64,000 nt of DNA, from the NCBI RefSeq assembly GCF_005818865.1, contig NZ_VBRY01000005.1, forward strand, positions 62,001 through 126,000, in the 5' to 3' direction. Positions 41,870-51,508 of this stretch are shown here, one piece after another (position 1 is the stretch's first letter; each line of letters starts with the position of its first letter). Origin of the DNA: Mariprofundus erugo (lineage in GTDB: Bacteria > Pseudomonadota > Zetaproteobacteria > Mariprofundales > Mariprofundaceae). The position numbers and the translations under genes were made by a program. The notes beneath the pieces were generated by a model, which searched no databases, was not told the DNA's origin, and was given only the letters and a program-made list of their open reading frames with translations.

Positions 41870-43948
41870 TCAGCCGGGCAGGCGCCTGCCTGCGCTCATG
41901 TCACAATCTTCTGCAGCCAGCGGACGTCCAAAATAATAGCCCTGCATGTAATCCGCCCCGAGAGAGGCAAGAATGGCTGCCTGCTCTTTGTTCTCAATTC
42001 CTTCTGCTATGATGTTCATGCCCAGATCATGTGCCATATGAATAATACTCCGGACCAGTGCACGGGCTTTCTCATGGTCGACGATATCGTCAATGAACGC
42101 CTTGTCGATTTTCAGGCAGGAGGCGGGCAGGCGCCTGAGATAGGAGAAGCAGGAGTAACCGGTGCCGAAATCATCGATGGCGAAGCTGATACCGAGCCCG
42201 GCAAGTTGCTCCAGCAGGCCAATAATCTTTTCAATGTCACCGGCAAAAACGGACTCGGTGATTTCCAGATGAATGGATTCCGGCGGAATGCCGAACTCCG
42301 CCACGGCTTTGAGAATCTGATCGGCCCAGCTGATATCCAGGCTCTGTACGGAAATATTGACCGATATAAACATCGATGCTGATCCGCCATGGAGGATCCA
42401 TTCCCGGTACTGCCGGCAGGATTCACGAAATATCCACAGGTCAATGGCATGAATGAGTCCGGCCGATTCGGCCAGCGGAATAAAATGGCAGGGGGCGAGC
42501 AGGCCGCGTTCAGGGTGTTGCCAGCGCACCAGGCTTTCAGAGCCGGCGATTGCTCCATCGGTTGCCGAGACAACCGGCTGATAAAAGACTTTTAGCTCGC
42601 CATGGCTGATGGCATGGCGAAGCTCATTTTCAAGGCGAAGATGATCAATGGCCTTGCCATGCAGCTGAGGGTTGTAAATATGTGTAATGTTTTCGCCGGC
42701 CTGACGGGCAATGGACTCAGCCGAGATCGCATCCTGAATCATCATGTCTACGGGGGTGTCGGCTATGGCCGGTAATGCAATACCGATGCTGGTAGTGCAG
42801 TAAATCGTTTCGTTAAAGATGGAAAAGGGTTCTGCCAGGCAGTTCTGAATATGTCTGCCAATTTTGAGCAGTTCCGCATGTTCTCCGGGGATGCCTTCAA
42901 GAAGAATCATAAAGCGGTTATCCGCCAACAGACTGATAAAGGCCGGTTCTTTCAGTTGTGTCAGAAAGTCGCCTGTGGATGTCAGCTTGTTCAGTCGTTG
43001 GGCAATGGCCGAAGTTAGCTTTTCATAGCCGGCTGGTCCCAGTGCAGAGGTAACTTTCTCCTTGTGGTTGAGGCTCAGTGAAAACAGTGCCAGTCGGATA
43101 TTGATGCCGGTGCGGCAGGCATGGGCATGTACGCGGCGCAGGCGATCCATAAATACCGCTGCATTGGGCAGGCGGGTGATCGGGTCGAACGTTTTGCTGG
43201 CAGAGATATCAGCCTGGGCTCCCGTCATGCGCAGTGGCTTGCCTGTATCGGAAAACAGTACCCTGGCCCGGCACATCATCCAGCGATAATTTCCATCAGC
43301 ATGCAGGGCGCGATACTCCTGTTTGACGATACAGTGCGCATCCTGCAGATGTGCTTCGACAGCCTGTCGTAACGCCGTGATATCATCCGGATGAACACGG
43401 TCAAACCAGTCATCAATGGAATCGAGATAGCAGGCAGGTGAAATGCCCATCATTTCATGCCACTGATCGGAGAAAAAGACCTTGCCGGTGACAATGTTCC
43501 AGTCCCAAAGGCCATCATTGGCTGCCGAGAAGGCGAGCGAATAACGTTCCTCACTGGTTTTGACATCCTTGTAAAGCCGGCACATCTCCAGCTGCATGCG
43601 CACACGTGAAAGAAGAATATCTTTCTGAAAAGGTTTGCTGATATAGTCATTGGCGCCCAGTTCGAGAGCCCGGGTGACACTGGCAACCTCGCTCATACCA
43701 GTGACCATGATGACCGGCAGTTCATTAATCTGATAGCGCCGTCGAATGAGCTGCAGTGTGGTGAGGCCGTCAACTTCAGGCATGACCATATCCAGCAGTA
43801 TCAGATCATACGTATGTCGTTCCATCAGGGCGAGTGCAGCGGTGCCGCCTTCAGCGGTGGTCGTGATATAGCCGAGCGCATCCAGCAATCGGGCCAGCAG
43901 CGTTCTGTTTCTTTCGCTATCATCAATAATCAGAATGTGAGCGGTCAA
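41870..43948 (-). CDS. REC-PAS-GGDEF(degenerate)-EAL c-di-GMP signalling protein, probable TTG start
   Basis: I take the TTG at 43948 (692 residues), because AGAGGGGC lies 4-6 nt upstream and the receiver begins at once (TAHILIIDDSERN); an ATG at 44047 would add 33 residues without domain character and has no SD. Order: receiver (2-120, LLDMVMPEVDG), PAS (135-250, NDGLWDWNIVTGKVFFSD), GGDEF-like (265-425) and EAL (440-690). The GGDEF signature is replaced by ADNRF, so no cyclase activity is expected. The EAL motif is ESLVRW with DDFGTGYSCF and EGIEN, so phosphodiesterase activity is plausible. The upstream DNA to 44286 shows no other gene. Confidence 0.88.
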   Translation of the reverse strand: MTAHILIIDDSERNRTLLARLLDALGYITTTAEGGTAALALMERHTYDLILLDMVMPEVDGLTTLQLIRRRYQINELPVIMVTGMSEVASVTRALELGANDYISKPFQKDILLSRVRMQLEMCRLYKDVKTSEERYSLAFSAANDGLWDWNIVTGKVFFSDQWHEMMGISPACYLDSIDDWFDRVHPDDITALRQAVEAHLQDAHCIVKQEYRALHADGNYRWMMCRARVLFSDTGKPLRMTGAQADISASKTFDPITRLPNAAVFMDRLRRVHAHACRTGINIRLALFSLSLNHKEKVTSALGPAGYEKLTSAIAQRLNKLTSTGDFLTQLKEPAFISLLADNRFMILLEGIPGEHAELLKIGRHIQNCLAEPFSIFNETIYCTTSIGIALPAIADTPVDMMIQDAISAESIARQAGENITHIYNPQLHGKAIDHLRLENELRHAISHGELKVFYQPVVSATDGAIAGSESLVRWQHPERGLLAPCHFIPLAESAGLIHAIDLWIFRESCRQYREWILHGGSASMFISVNISVQSLDISWADQILKAVAEFGIPPESIHLEITESVFAGDIEKIIGLLEQLAGLGISFAIDDFGTGYSCFSYLRRLPASCLKIDKAFIDDIVDHEKARALVRSIIHMAHDLGMNIIAEGIENKEQAAILASLGADYMQGYYFGRPLAAEDCDMSAGRRLPG

Positions 43949-44286
43949 ATCAGCCCCTCTGTGATCAGCGTGATCATTTGTGCCGGTATCAATGGCGGCA
44001 ACGTGTTTGGTTGTGTCATCGGTGCATCGTTTGCTCTGTTGGTTCATTGCGATTTGAAGCTCCGACTGCGGGAACCGGTGTCACCATATGGTGTATATAA
44101 AGCATGTTTGCGGTGAATATTTCTCATCATGATGGCAGTACTAGCAAGTTCGGTGCAGAGTTTTTATTTATTGCCAGATATGATGGTGTTTCCAGCGGGG
44201 AGGATGATGGCCGGTTCGGGCTGGCGTGGCTGTAGCCCCCATCACACAAGCGGCTTTTCACCAATACGGCCGACCGGCTTCATTAA

Positions 44287-44576
44287 GGAAGCGCTGATTA
44301 ATTAGGCGCTTCCGAGCGAGCGATGGACGGGCGCCACAATCCGCCAGGATAGCCGGATTGGACGGCTTTGCCGCCGCCAGGTAAGCTGCAGGATGCAGCG
44401 AATCAAATCAGACGCGCAAGTGTCTGATTTGTAAGCAAAGACAAAATGACTCGGGCATCATGCCCTCGCCCTGCGGGCGGCCGCTGGCCGTCCAATCGGC
44501 TTCCTGTCTCTTTGTCACGCTTTAAACTTTGCGAACTGATTTTTGCCAGGAGGGCAATCAATCAGCACCTCCCTAA
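44287..44576 (+). repeat. Full-length copy (290 bp) of the dispersed intergenic repeat
   Basis: The best complete copy: left hairpin GGAAGCGC-TGATTAATTAG-GCGCTTCC, then GAGCGATGGACGGGCGCC, ACAATCCG, GCTGCAGGATGCAGCGAATC, the palindrome AATCAGAC...GTCTGATT, AAGCAAAGACAAAATGAC, CGGGCATCATGCCC, CTTTGTCACGC and the right end TTTTTGCCAGGAGGGCAATC then AATCAGCACCTCCCTAA. The last bases are the stop codon of the serine hydrolase on the opposite strand. No coding frame is seen inside. Confidence 0.9.
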
Positions 44577-45526
44577 AGCTGTCTGGGCGATGATGGCATT
44601 GGCGTAGCCAGCCTGGCGAGGTCTGCTGCGGGGGCAGCTGAATGAACGATCAGTTGATCCATTTCATGAATGATATTTTTCAGCCATTTTCCACCATTGG
44701 GGTCATGGGCCAGCGCCACGGCAATATAGCGGTGACCATCATGTTCGATCAGGGCACTGTCGGCATGCCAGTCGCGCCACGAGCCGGATTTCCTGAACAT
44801 GTTGATCTCCGGGTGCTCCATCGCCTGTAAGCCCATGACGAATTTATGATTGATACCAGGCTTACTCATAATCCGCTTCATTTCAGTCGAATAATGGGGT
44901 GAAACGAGTTTTCCCGTCTGTAACATATAGTAAAAACGGGCGACCTGTATGGCGGTCGCACCATGCGAGATGTTGTGCAGCGGATCACGCTCGAATGGTT
45001 CGCTATCAGCGTACTCCTTGCCGACCCATAATCCGCCATTGTATTGACGATCATACAGGCGGTATTTGTCCGATTGCATCAGCTGATTAATGTATTCCGG
45101 TCCGACAAGATGAATCATGGCAGTGGCATCACGATTGGACGAAAATCGGATCATCCGCGTCATCATTGAGCGTGTCTCATCGTTGAGAGTGAGTCTGCCC
45201 TGCTGAATGCGCTCAAATGCCGCCAGAAGAATGGCTATTTTCGGCAGGCTGGCCGCATACATCATCTCGTCCCCGTTGATCTGGGCAAGTTGTGGCGTCA
45301 GCGGTTCTGTCATATCCACCAGCACGACAGCGAGATGCTTCTGGCGTACCGCCTGAGTCAGGTGCAGTGATTTGATGCGCTGATCGAGAAGTTTTTGCAG
45401 AGGCTGACTTGCATGACTGCGAATGGGCTGCTGGCCGGGTTGTGCTGCGGTGGATTTATATGGCATGAACAGTGAAAACAGGGTCAAAGCCAGAAGCGGA
45501 AGCCGAATCTTCTTTTTCGCGTTCAT
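44573..45526 (-). CDS. Secreted class A beta-lactamase-like serine hydrolase
   Basis: 317 residues from the ATG at 45526 (SD GGGAGGGC). A signal peptide (about 1-27) precedes a penicillin-recognising fold: SxxK in AASLPKI, SxN in RFSSNRDA, and the KSG box in RKSGSW. The omega-loop Glu that deacylates penicillins in class A enzymes is not obvious (region PEYINQLMQSDKY), so a D,D-peptidase or esterase role is as likely as beta-lactamase. Periplasmic. The TAG stop is part of a full-length repeat copy. Confidence 0.82.
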   Translation of the reverse strand: MNAKKKIRLPLLALTLFSLFMPYKSTAAQPGQQPIRSHASQPLQKLLDQRIKSLHLTQAVRQKHLAVVLVDMTEPLTPQLAQINGDEMMYAASLPKIAILLAAFERIQQGRLTLNDETRSMMTRMIRFSSNRDATAMIHLVGPEYINQLMQSDKYRLYDRQYNGGLWVGKEYADSEPFERDPLHNISHGATAIQVARFYYMLQTGKLVSPHYSTEMKRIMSKPGINHKFVMGLQAMEHPEINMFRKSGSWRDWHADSALIEHDGHRYIAVALAHDPNGGKWLKNIIHEMDQLIVHSAAPAADLARLATPMPSSPRQL

Positions 45527-45791
45527 GTTGCCCTCCCGTGCAGACCGGATGCACTCCCAGAGTAGCATGGCTATAGCAGCAAAGCAAAGTTGTATCACAC
45601 GTACGGATGCAATCGATCCGTAGTCGTCAGACAAGTGACGGGCAGGCCAATAGCGGAGCGATCAGCTTTCGTCTTGATCGTTCGGTTGACTGGCAAAAAG
45701 AGCAATCACCCTCCCGTTGTTGGAAAGCAGGAGATCAGGATACAGGTTGATACTGGCAAGCCGTATGACGATCACTTACAATTTTTGCCAT

Positions 45792-47042
45792 ATGAGATCC
45801 GTTTCGAAAGCCGCATGGTCATGGGCCATGTATGACTGGGCCAACTCCGCCTATACCACGACAGTGATGGCAGGTTTCTTTCCTGTATTTTTCAAGCAGT
45901 TCTGGGCTGCAGATCTTTCGGCCAACGAGAGCACGTTCTGGCTGGGGCTGGCCAATGCACTTTCCGGCCTGCTGATCGCACTACTCGCACCCGTGCTGGG
46001 AGCGATGGCCGATCGCGGCGGTCTGAAAAAACGTATGTTGCTCAGCTTTACCACGCTGGGCGTATTAATGACGGCAGCCCTCTTTCTGGTTGATCATGGC
46101 GAGTGGGGCTGGGCTGTGGTGATCTTCTCTCTTGGTGCGATCGGTTTTTCCGGAGCCAACGTCTTTTATGATGCCTTGATTGTCGATGTGGCACAGCGCA
46201 GTCAGCTGGACCGTATCTCTTCGCTCGGATATGCACTCGGCTATATCGGTGGTGGTGTACTGTTTGCGGTGAATATCGCCATGACGCTGCATCCGGAGTG
46301 GTTCATGCTGGCTGATAAGGCGGAGGCAGTACGCTGGTCGTTTGTCTCTGTTGCCATCTGGTGGGGGCTTTTTTCATTGCCGCTGGCATATCATGTCAGG
46401 GAGGCCGATGTTGAGGGGGGGACGCACTGGCATCAGGCGGCCAGGGATGGGTTTGCTCAGCTGGGCGACACATTCCGGCATCTGCGCAGTCTCAGGCAGG
46501 TATGGCTCTTCTTGCTGGCCTATTTTCTCTATATTGACGGGGTGAATACGGTGGCGCGCATGGCTGTTGATTACGGTCTGGCGCTTGGCTTTGATGCCTC
46601 GGTTTTAATGACCGCGCTGTTGATGACCCAGTTTATTGCCTTTCCTGCAGCACTGGCTCTTGGCTGGCTGGGCGAGCGCTGGAGCTGCAAAGGGGTATTA
46701 CTGGTTTGCATCGGGGTCTATGCAATGGTCTGTATCTGGAGCTCGACGATGCAGGATGCCGGTGACTTTTACTGGCTGGCCGGCTCGATCGGTCTGGTTA
46801 TCGGTGGTATTCAGGCCTTATCCCGTTCGATGTATGCCCGTATGATTCCCGAACATCAGTCGGCCGAGTTTTTCGGCTTTTTTAATATGCTGGGTAAATT
46901 TGCTGCTGTGGTCGGGCCATTGTTGATGGGCGCTGTCAGTATGGTAAGCGGCAGCGCCCGTTTTTCGATTCTGGTGATTGTGATCCTGTTTGCAGCCGGG
47001 GCTGCGTTGCTCTATCGTGTACAGGTGAATGATAAGCCCTGA
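45792..47042 (+). CDS. MFS transporter of the UMF1/Atg22-like family
   Basis: About 416 residues. The protein begins MRSVSKAAWSWAMYDWANSA; the AWxxYDWANSA(Y/F) N-terminus is the mark of the UMF1 family, and about 12 hydrophobic segments follow, with GPLLMGAVS near the end and basic cytoplasmic loops (DRGGLKKRM). Substrates of bacterial members are unknown; yeast Atg22 exports amino acids from the vacuole. No SD is clear at 45792; upstream ATG codons at 45765 and 45717 are alternatives. Confidence 0.87.
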   Translation: MRSVSKAAWSWAMYDWANSAYTTTVMAGFFPVFFKQFWAADLSANESTFWLGLANALSGLLIALLAPVLGAMADRGGLKKRMLLSFTTLGVLMTAALFLVDHGEWGWAVVIFSLGAIGFSGANVFYDALIVDVAQRSQLDRISSLGYALGYIGGGVLFAVNIAMTLHPEWFMLADKAEAVRWSFVSVAIWWGLFSLPLAYHVREADVEGGTHWHQAARDGFAQLGDTFRHLRSLRQVWLFLLAYFLYIDGVNTVARMAVDYGLALGFDASVLMTALLMTQFIAFPAALALGWLGERWSCKGVLLVCIGVYAMVCIWSSTMQDAGDFYWLAGSIGLVIGGIQALSRSMYARMIPEHQSAEFFGFFNMLGKFAAVVGPLLMGAVSMVSGSARFSILVIVILFAAGAALLYRVQVNDKP

Positions 47043-47118
47043 TCGGATGAACGGGTGAAGTACCTCCCGCTGATTCAGATCCGGTTATCGGGCTTGTGGT
47101 AAACACAGGAGACGAATG

Positions 47119-47727
47119 ATGGTGACTGTATTACTGTCGGTGCTGATCGCAATCGGTATCATTTTAATCTATGTGATTGCGATTTATAACCGCCTGGTGC
47201 GTATGCGTAATCGCTTTAAAAATGCATTTTCCCAGATCGATGTGCAGCTCAGACGGCGCTATGATCTGATTCCCAATCTGGTTGAAACGGCCAGGGCCTA
47301 TCTCAAGCATGAGCATGACACGCTGGAAGCAGTCATTCAGGCCCGCAACCACGCGCTGACAGCGATCAAGGCGGCAGGGGCTCACCCCGGCGATAGCAGC
47401 GGGATGAAATCTCTGGCCGGCGCAGAGGCAGCCATGGGTAGCGCACTGCTGAATCTTCAGGCTGTGATGGAAAACTACCCTGATCTGAAGGCCGATCAGA
47501 CAATGGCACAGTTATCGGAAGAGCTGGTCTCGACTGAAAACCGCGTCTCATTTGCCAGACAGGCCTATAACGATGAGGTGATGCTGTTCAATACCGAACG
47601 CGAGACCTTTCCGGCAGTGATCTTCGCCGCCATGTTCGGCTTCCATGAGGCCGCATTATGGGAGCTTGATGAGGCGGCTGCAGGCAAGGCGGTCCGGGTA
47701 AGCTTCCAGGGGTCGGACACGCTCTGA
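47119..47727 (+). CDS. lemA: LemA-family membrane protein
   Basis: 202-203 residues (ATG at 47119 or 47116, after GGAGACGA). One N-terminal transmembrane helix (about 2-22), then IYNRLVRMRNRFKNAFSQID, VQLRRRYDLIPNLVETAR and the helical-bundle pattern, ending with FNTERETFPAVIFAAMFGF. LemA proteins are often paired with HtpX-type proteases, as here (13-nt gap). Role unclear: a membrane-stress function is the common proposal. Confidence 0.92.
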   Translation: MVTVLLSVLIAIGIILIYVIAIYNRLVRMRNRFKNAFSQIDVQLRRRYDLIPNLVETARAYLKHEHDTLEAVIQARNHALTAIKAAGAHPGDSSGMKSLAGAEAAMGSALLNLQAVMENYPDLKADQTMAQLSEELVSTENRVSFARQAYNDEVMLFNTERETFPAVIFAAMFGFHEAALWELDEAAAGKAVRVSFQGSDTL

Positions 47728-47740
47728 GTTTATTGCTGCC

Positions 47741-49666
47741 ATGGTAGATTTCTTCGGCCAGCAGGAGCAGGCACGACGGCAGACCACCCGCCTTGTCATC
47801 CTGTTTGCCATGGCGGTACTGCTGATCATTGTGGCTGTTTATCTGGCTGTCAGTCTCGGTCTCCTGTTCGCCGATCTTTTTCAGGGCGGGCAAGGGCTGA
47901 TTTCTGTTCAGACACTTTGGCAGCCAACCCGATTTGGCTGGGTCTCCCTGTTAACGATCATGGTCATTGCCGGGGGGAGCTGGTATCGGCTGTATAGTCT
48001 GAAGCAGGGGGGAGGGCGTGCCGTTGCCGAGATGCTTGCTGCTTCCCGCATTCCTGCGGCCAGTGCCGACCCGCTGTTGCGGCGGTTGCTCAATGTGGTG
48101 GAGGAGATGGCTATCGCATCCGGTCTGCCTGTACCGCCGGTATATCTGTTGAATGAGGCAGGTATCAATGCCTTTGCAGCCGGATTCTCACCTGCGGATG
48201 CTGTGATTGCCGTGACGCAGGGGGCGGTTGAGCTGCTGGAGCGTGACGAACTGCAGGGGGTGGTTGCCCATGAGTTCAGCCATATTCTCAATGGCGATAT
48301 GCGCTTGAAAATGTATCTGACCGGGGTGCTATTCGGCATTACCCTGATTTCAGATGCCGGTATTATGCTGCTCTCATCAAGGCGATCTGTCGCATACTCC
48401 AATGATAAACGGGGGACGCATCCGGCCTTGCTGGTGATCGGTTTCCTGCTGTTTCTTGCCGGGACTGCCGGCGTGGTGTTTGCCGATCTGATCAAACGGG
48501 CGGTCTCCCGTCAGCGTGAATTTCTGGCAGATGCAGCAGCGGTTCAATTCACCCGTAATCCGGCAGGGCTGGCTGGTGCATTGAAGGTGATCGCCGGATA
48601 TTCACGAGGGGCTCGCGTTGCTCATCCGGCAGCCCGTCAGGCCAGTCACTTTTTTTTCGGTAATGCCATGAAGGAGGAGGGATCCGACTGGTGGGCTAGC
48701 CACCCGCCGCTACTTGAGCGAATCCGCCGGCTGCAACCGGGCTTTCAGGGGCGGATTGAACCGGTGCAGGTGGCCGCGCGCAGCACGCACATCCTCGATG
48801 AGGCCGTGCACGCCATGGCCGGTATCACAACAAATGCGCCACCTGTTGCCGGGGAGCGATCACATGATCCGGTGACAGTCGTGGATTCAATTGGCCAGCC
48901 GGATTGTGAGCTGGCGCAGGGAATATTGGCTGAGCTGCCGGCGGCCTTGAGAGGTTTTGCCCGTGATCCTTATATGGCGCGTGCCATGGTGTATTGCCTG
49001 TTACTGGACAGTGAAGCTGCCATACGCGGACGGCAACTGGATGTCTTGCAGACCCAGGCGGATGCTGCCGTGTTTGGCGAGGTGCTGGATATTTATCCCC
49101 GGCTTGCAGCCATGGATATTCGTATGCGCATTCCATTGCTGGAGTTGCTGATGCCGGCTTTAAAGGAGCTTTCTCTGGCGCAGTATCAGCAGTTCAGAGC
49201 CAATACCATGATGCTGATCCATGCCAATCACGAGGTCAGCATGTTTGAGTTTATGCTGCAACGTATGGTAGAGCGGCATGTATCACCGGCATTTGAGCCG
49301 GTGCAGCCTGCCGGCAACAGGCCGCTGCCTGCCGGAGAGGTGTTGAGCCATCTGGCGGTGGTCGTGGCGATGCTGATCCGGCTGGGGCACCATCGCCTGC
49401 CTGAATCGGTCTATCGTGATGCCATGCGGCAGTATGGCACAGAGCTTGTTCCGCCGATGCCAGGGCGTGAGATCTGCACGATGGAGAGGCTTGATCGTGC
49501 CCTGCATTTCTTGCGTCATGGTATGCCATCCATGCAGAAAAAAATCGTCACGGTCTGCACGGTCGCGGTGATGGCGGACGGGCGTGTGAGCGGCCAGGCG
49601 CAGGAGATGCTGCGTGCGATCTGTGATGCACTGGAGACGCCGCTGCCCCCCTGGTCACTGGCATAA
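47741..49666 (+). CDS. M48-family membrane zinc metalloprotease (HtpX-like, large form)
   Basis: 641 residues. Two transmembrane helices in the first 100 residues, then the zinc motif VVAHEFSHILNGD (HExxH) with the third ligand in SRQREFLADAAAV, and further membrane segments between (VLFGITLISDAGIM, LLVIGFLLFLAGTAG). The C-terminal 300 residues are soluble and alpha-helical, much longer than HtpX, and of no family I know. Together with LemA it forms a likely membrane quality-control pair. The domain order matches other M48-LemA pairs in proteobacteria. Confidence 0.9.
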   Translation: MVDFFGQQEQARRQTTRLVILFAMAVLLIIVAVYLAVSLGLLFADLFQGGQGLISVQTLWQPTRFGWVSLLTIMVIAGGSWYRLYSLKQGGGRAVAEMLAASRIPAASADPLLRRLLNVVEEMAIASGLPVPPVYLLNEAGINAFAAGFSPADAVIAVTQGAVELLERDELQGVVAHEFSHILNGDMRLKMYLTGVLFGITLISDAGIMLLSSRRSVAYSNDKRGTHPALLVIGFLLFLAGTAGVVFADLIKRAVSRQREFLADAAAVQFTRNPAGLAGALKVIAGYSRGARVAHPAARQASHFFFGNAMKEEGSDWWASHPPLLERIRRLQPGFQGRIEPVQVAARSTHILDEAVHAMAGITTNAPPVAGERSHDPVTVVDSIGQPDCELAQGILAELPAALRGFARDPYMARAMVYCLLLDSEAAIRGRQLDVLQTQADAAVFGEVLDIYPRLAAMDIRMRIPLLELLMPALKELSLAQYQQFRANTMMLIHANHEVSMFEFMLQRMVERHVSPAFEPVQPAGNRPLPAGEVLSHLAVVVAMLIRLGHHRLPESVYRDAMRQYGTELVPPMPGREICTMERLDRALHFLRHGMPSMQKKIVTVCTVAVMADGRVSGQAQEMLRAICDALETPLPPWSLA

Positions 49667-49854
49667 CAGCAGCATGACTCCCGGGGCCATCGCATTAAAA
49701 CCCCCTTTGTCCCTGGCTCTTATCACAGCCATGCACCACAGAATTAAACGCCGGTGCTCCCGGCGCGCAACAGGCTGTGCATTTAATCAAGCGCAGAGGA
49801 AGTCAGAAAAGTGTACATGAAGCGGTGCTGATCTATCAGTACTCCCATACAGGT

Positions 49855-50062
49855 CACGGACTGGACCGTTTTGCCGCCGGCATATGAGCTCGAGTCAAAT
49901 CACGCGCGTAAGCACTTGATTGGTCAGTAAAAACAAAGTGACCCGGGCATCATGCCCTCGCCCTGCCGGCTGCCTTTGGCCGTCCAGTCGGCTTCCTGCC
50001 TCTTTGTCACGTGTTTGCCTTTACAGACTGGTTTCCGCCGGGATGGCAACCAATCATCACTT
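49855..50062 (+). repeat. Diverged copy of the dispersed intergenic repeat
   Basis: Segments ACGCGCGTAAGCACTTGATT, CCGGGCATCATGCCCTCGCC, TGGCCGTCCAGTCGGCTTCC, TGCCTCTTTGTCACG, CTTTACAGACTGGTT and GGATGGCAACCAATCATCA match the middle and right parts of the family with many changes. The left end is lost. The rest of the gap 49667-50203 shows no gene. Confidence 0.75.
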
Positions 50063-50203
50063 GATGTGGATAGGGTGGAAGCCACATGCCGGGCGAAGGC
50101 AACCATTCCATGGTGTGAACATGGCGTTTACTCTGCGTAACTCTGCGTCCTTGGCGGTGAAAGGTTGTTGGATGACGGGCTCTTTCATGCGATTGCCCGG
50201 TCA

Positions 50204-51508
50204 TTACTCCTGACTGAGCTGCAATTTTCCGCCCTCTTTGATATGAATATCCCGTTGCGGGTAGGGGATGGTGATGCCGTGTTGTTTGAATGCCCGCCAG
50301 ATGGCCAGATTGACCTCGGAGCGTACACCCCCCAGCCCTTTTTCCGGATCGGCAATCCAGATTCTTAATTCAAGCACAATGCCGTTATCGGCAAATTCAA
50401 TCAGCCGGCAGAGCGGTTCAGGCGTGAGTAATACGCGGGCAGATGCCCTGGCGCACTCAAGCATCAGTTGCATGGCCTGTTCAGGGTCGTCGTCATAGCT
50501 GATCTGAATACGGATTTTGATGCGGACATTGGGGTCGGAATAGCTCCAGTTGATCACCTCGGATGTCACCAGATTCTCATTCGGAATCAGCGTCTCTACA
50601 CCGTCACGGTCACGGACAACGATATAACGCGCCCTCAGCTCCTGTACCCAGCCGAACTTGTCGCGCACGGTGATGACATCTCCCGGTTTGATGGACCGGT
50701 CAAAGAGCAGGATGAAGCCGCTGATAAAGTTGCTGGAGATGCGCTGCAGGCCGAAACCGATACCGACGCCGACGGCACCACTGAAAACGGTCAGAGCGGT
50801 GAGGTCGATACCGGCAGCATCGAGTGCGATCAGTATGGCCAGGGCAATGAGGAAAAACTTGCTGAACTTGGAGAGGGCGACCTGTGCACTGCTGCTGATA
50901 TGGGGCGAACGATGCAGTTGCTGTTCGATGATATTGGCGATCCACAACGCCAGAATCCAGAAGAATACAACCGTCAGGCATAGCTTGATGGCAAGCAGCA
51001 GCGAGATGCGATTATCACCGAGCCTGAATGCCAGTGTATCGAGTGCTGACAGTACATCGGGCAGCCAGCCCAGCAGGTGCAGTGCGACCATGCACCAGAT
51101 CACCGAGGCAATGACATTTTCCCAGGCTTTGATCAGAGGACCGGGGGTAAACACCTTGCGCAGCAGATAGACTGCGATGCGGATACCTGCCAGCGACAGC
51201 AGCAGCGGGGTGGCAACGATCAGGATCGACGATGGAAGTCCGGCAGCATGCAGAATGGCCTGTCCGACCAGTGTGACCAGTAACATGGAGATGGGAAACT
51301 GAATGCGCTCCAGCGTATGCCATGAAATGGTACGCAAACGATTCTGCTGGTCCGTATGATGGTGTGATTCAGGTATCCGCTTGATCCACTGACGCATCGC
51401 AAGTGCGGTCGTCACAGCCAGCCCAAGCACGATGAGCTGCCACCAGAATGCGCTCTGTTGCATCATATCTGTCCAGACCAATGCATGTTGTTGAATCCAC
51501 TCCGGCAT
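50204..51508 (-). CDS. Mechanosensitive channel of the MscS family (large form)
   Basis: 434 residues from the ATG at 51508 (SD AGGAGGCC). Several N-terminal transmembrane helices (to about 250) are followed by the MscS pore helix and beta-domain: LTVFSGAVGVGIGFGLQRIS, SNFISGFILLFDRSIKPGDV, VRDRDGVETLIPNENLVTSE. It should release solutes on osmotic downshock; the inner membrane is its place. C-terminal domain continues to PYPQRDIHIKE, the standard end of small MscS-like proteins. Confidence 0.93.
   Translation of the reverse strand: MPEWIQQHALVWTDMMQQSAFWWQLIVLGLAVTTALAMRQWIKRIPESHHHTDQQNRLRTISWHTLERIQFPISMLLVTLVGQAILHAAGLPSSILIVATPLLLSLAGIRIAVYLLRKVFTPGPLIKAWENVIASVIWCMVALHLLGWLPDVLSALDTLAFRLGDNRISLLLAIKLCLTVVFFWILALWIANIIEQQLHRSPHISSSAQVALSKFSKFFLIALAILIALDAAGIDLTALTVFSGAVGVGIGFGLQRISSNFISGFILLFDRSIKPGDVITVRDKFGWVQELRARYIVVRDRDGVETLIPNENLVTSEVINWSYSDPNVRIKIRIQISYDDDPEQAMQLMLECARASARVLLTPEPLCRLIEFADNGIVLELRIWIADPEKGLGGVRSEVNLAIWRAFKQHGITIPYPQRDIHIKEGGKLQLSQE

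Noticed and set aside
42880-43200. Active diguanylate cyclase in the REC-PAS-GGDEF-EAL protein
   Set aside because: The signature region reads ADNRF in place of GGDEF, so synthesis of c-di-GMP is not expected from this domain.
44104-44235. 43-codon open frame from ATG at 44104 on the plus strand
   Set aside because: No Shine-Dalgarno, no recognisable motif, and it lies in the upstream region of a minus-strand gene; too short to support.
49880-49900. A stretch that reads like a cloning linker (CATATG, GAGCTC and CTCGAG overlap)
   Set aside because: It lies within a decayed repeat copy with continuous homology on both sides; chance is the simplest reading and there is no vector sequence around it.
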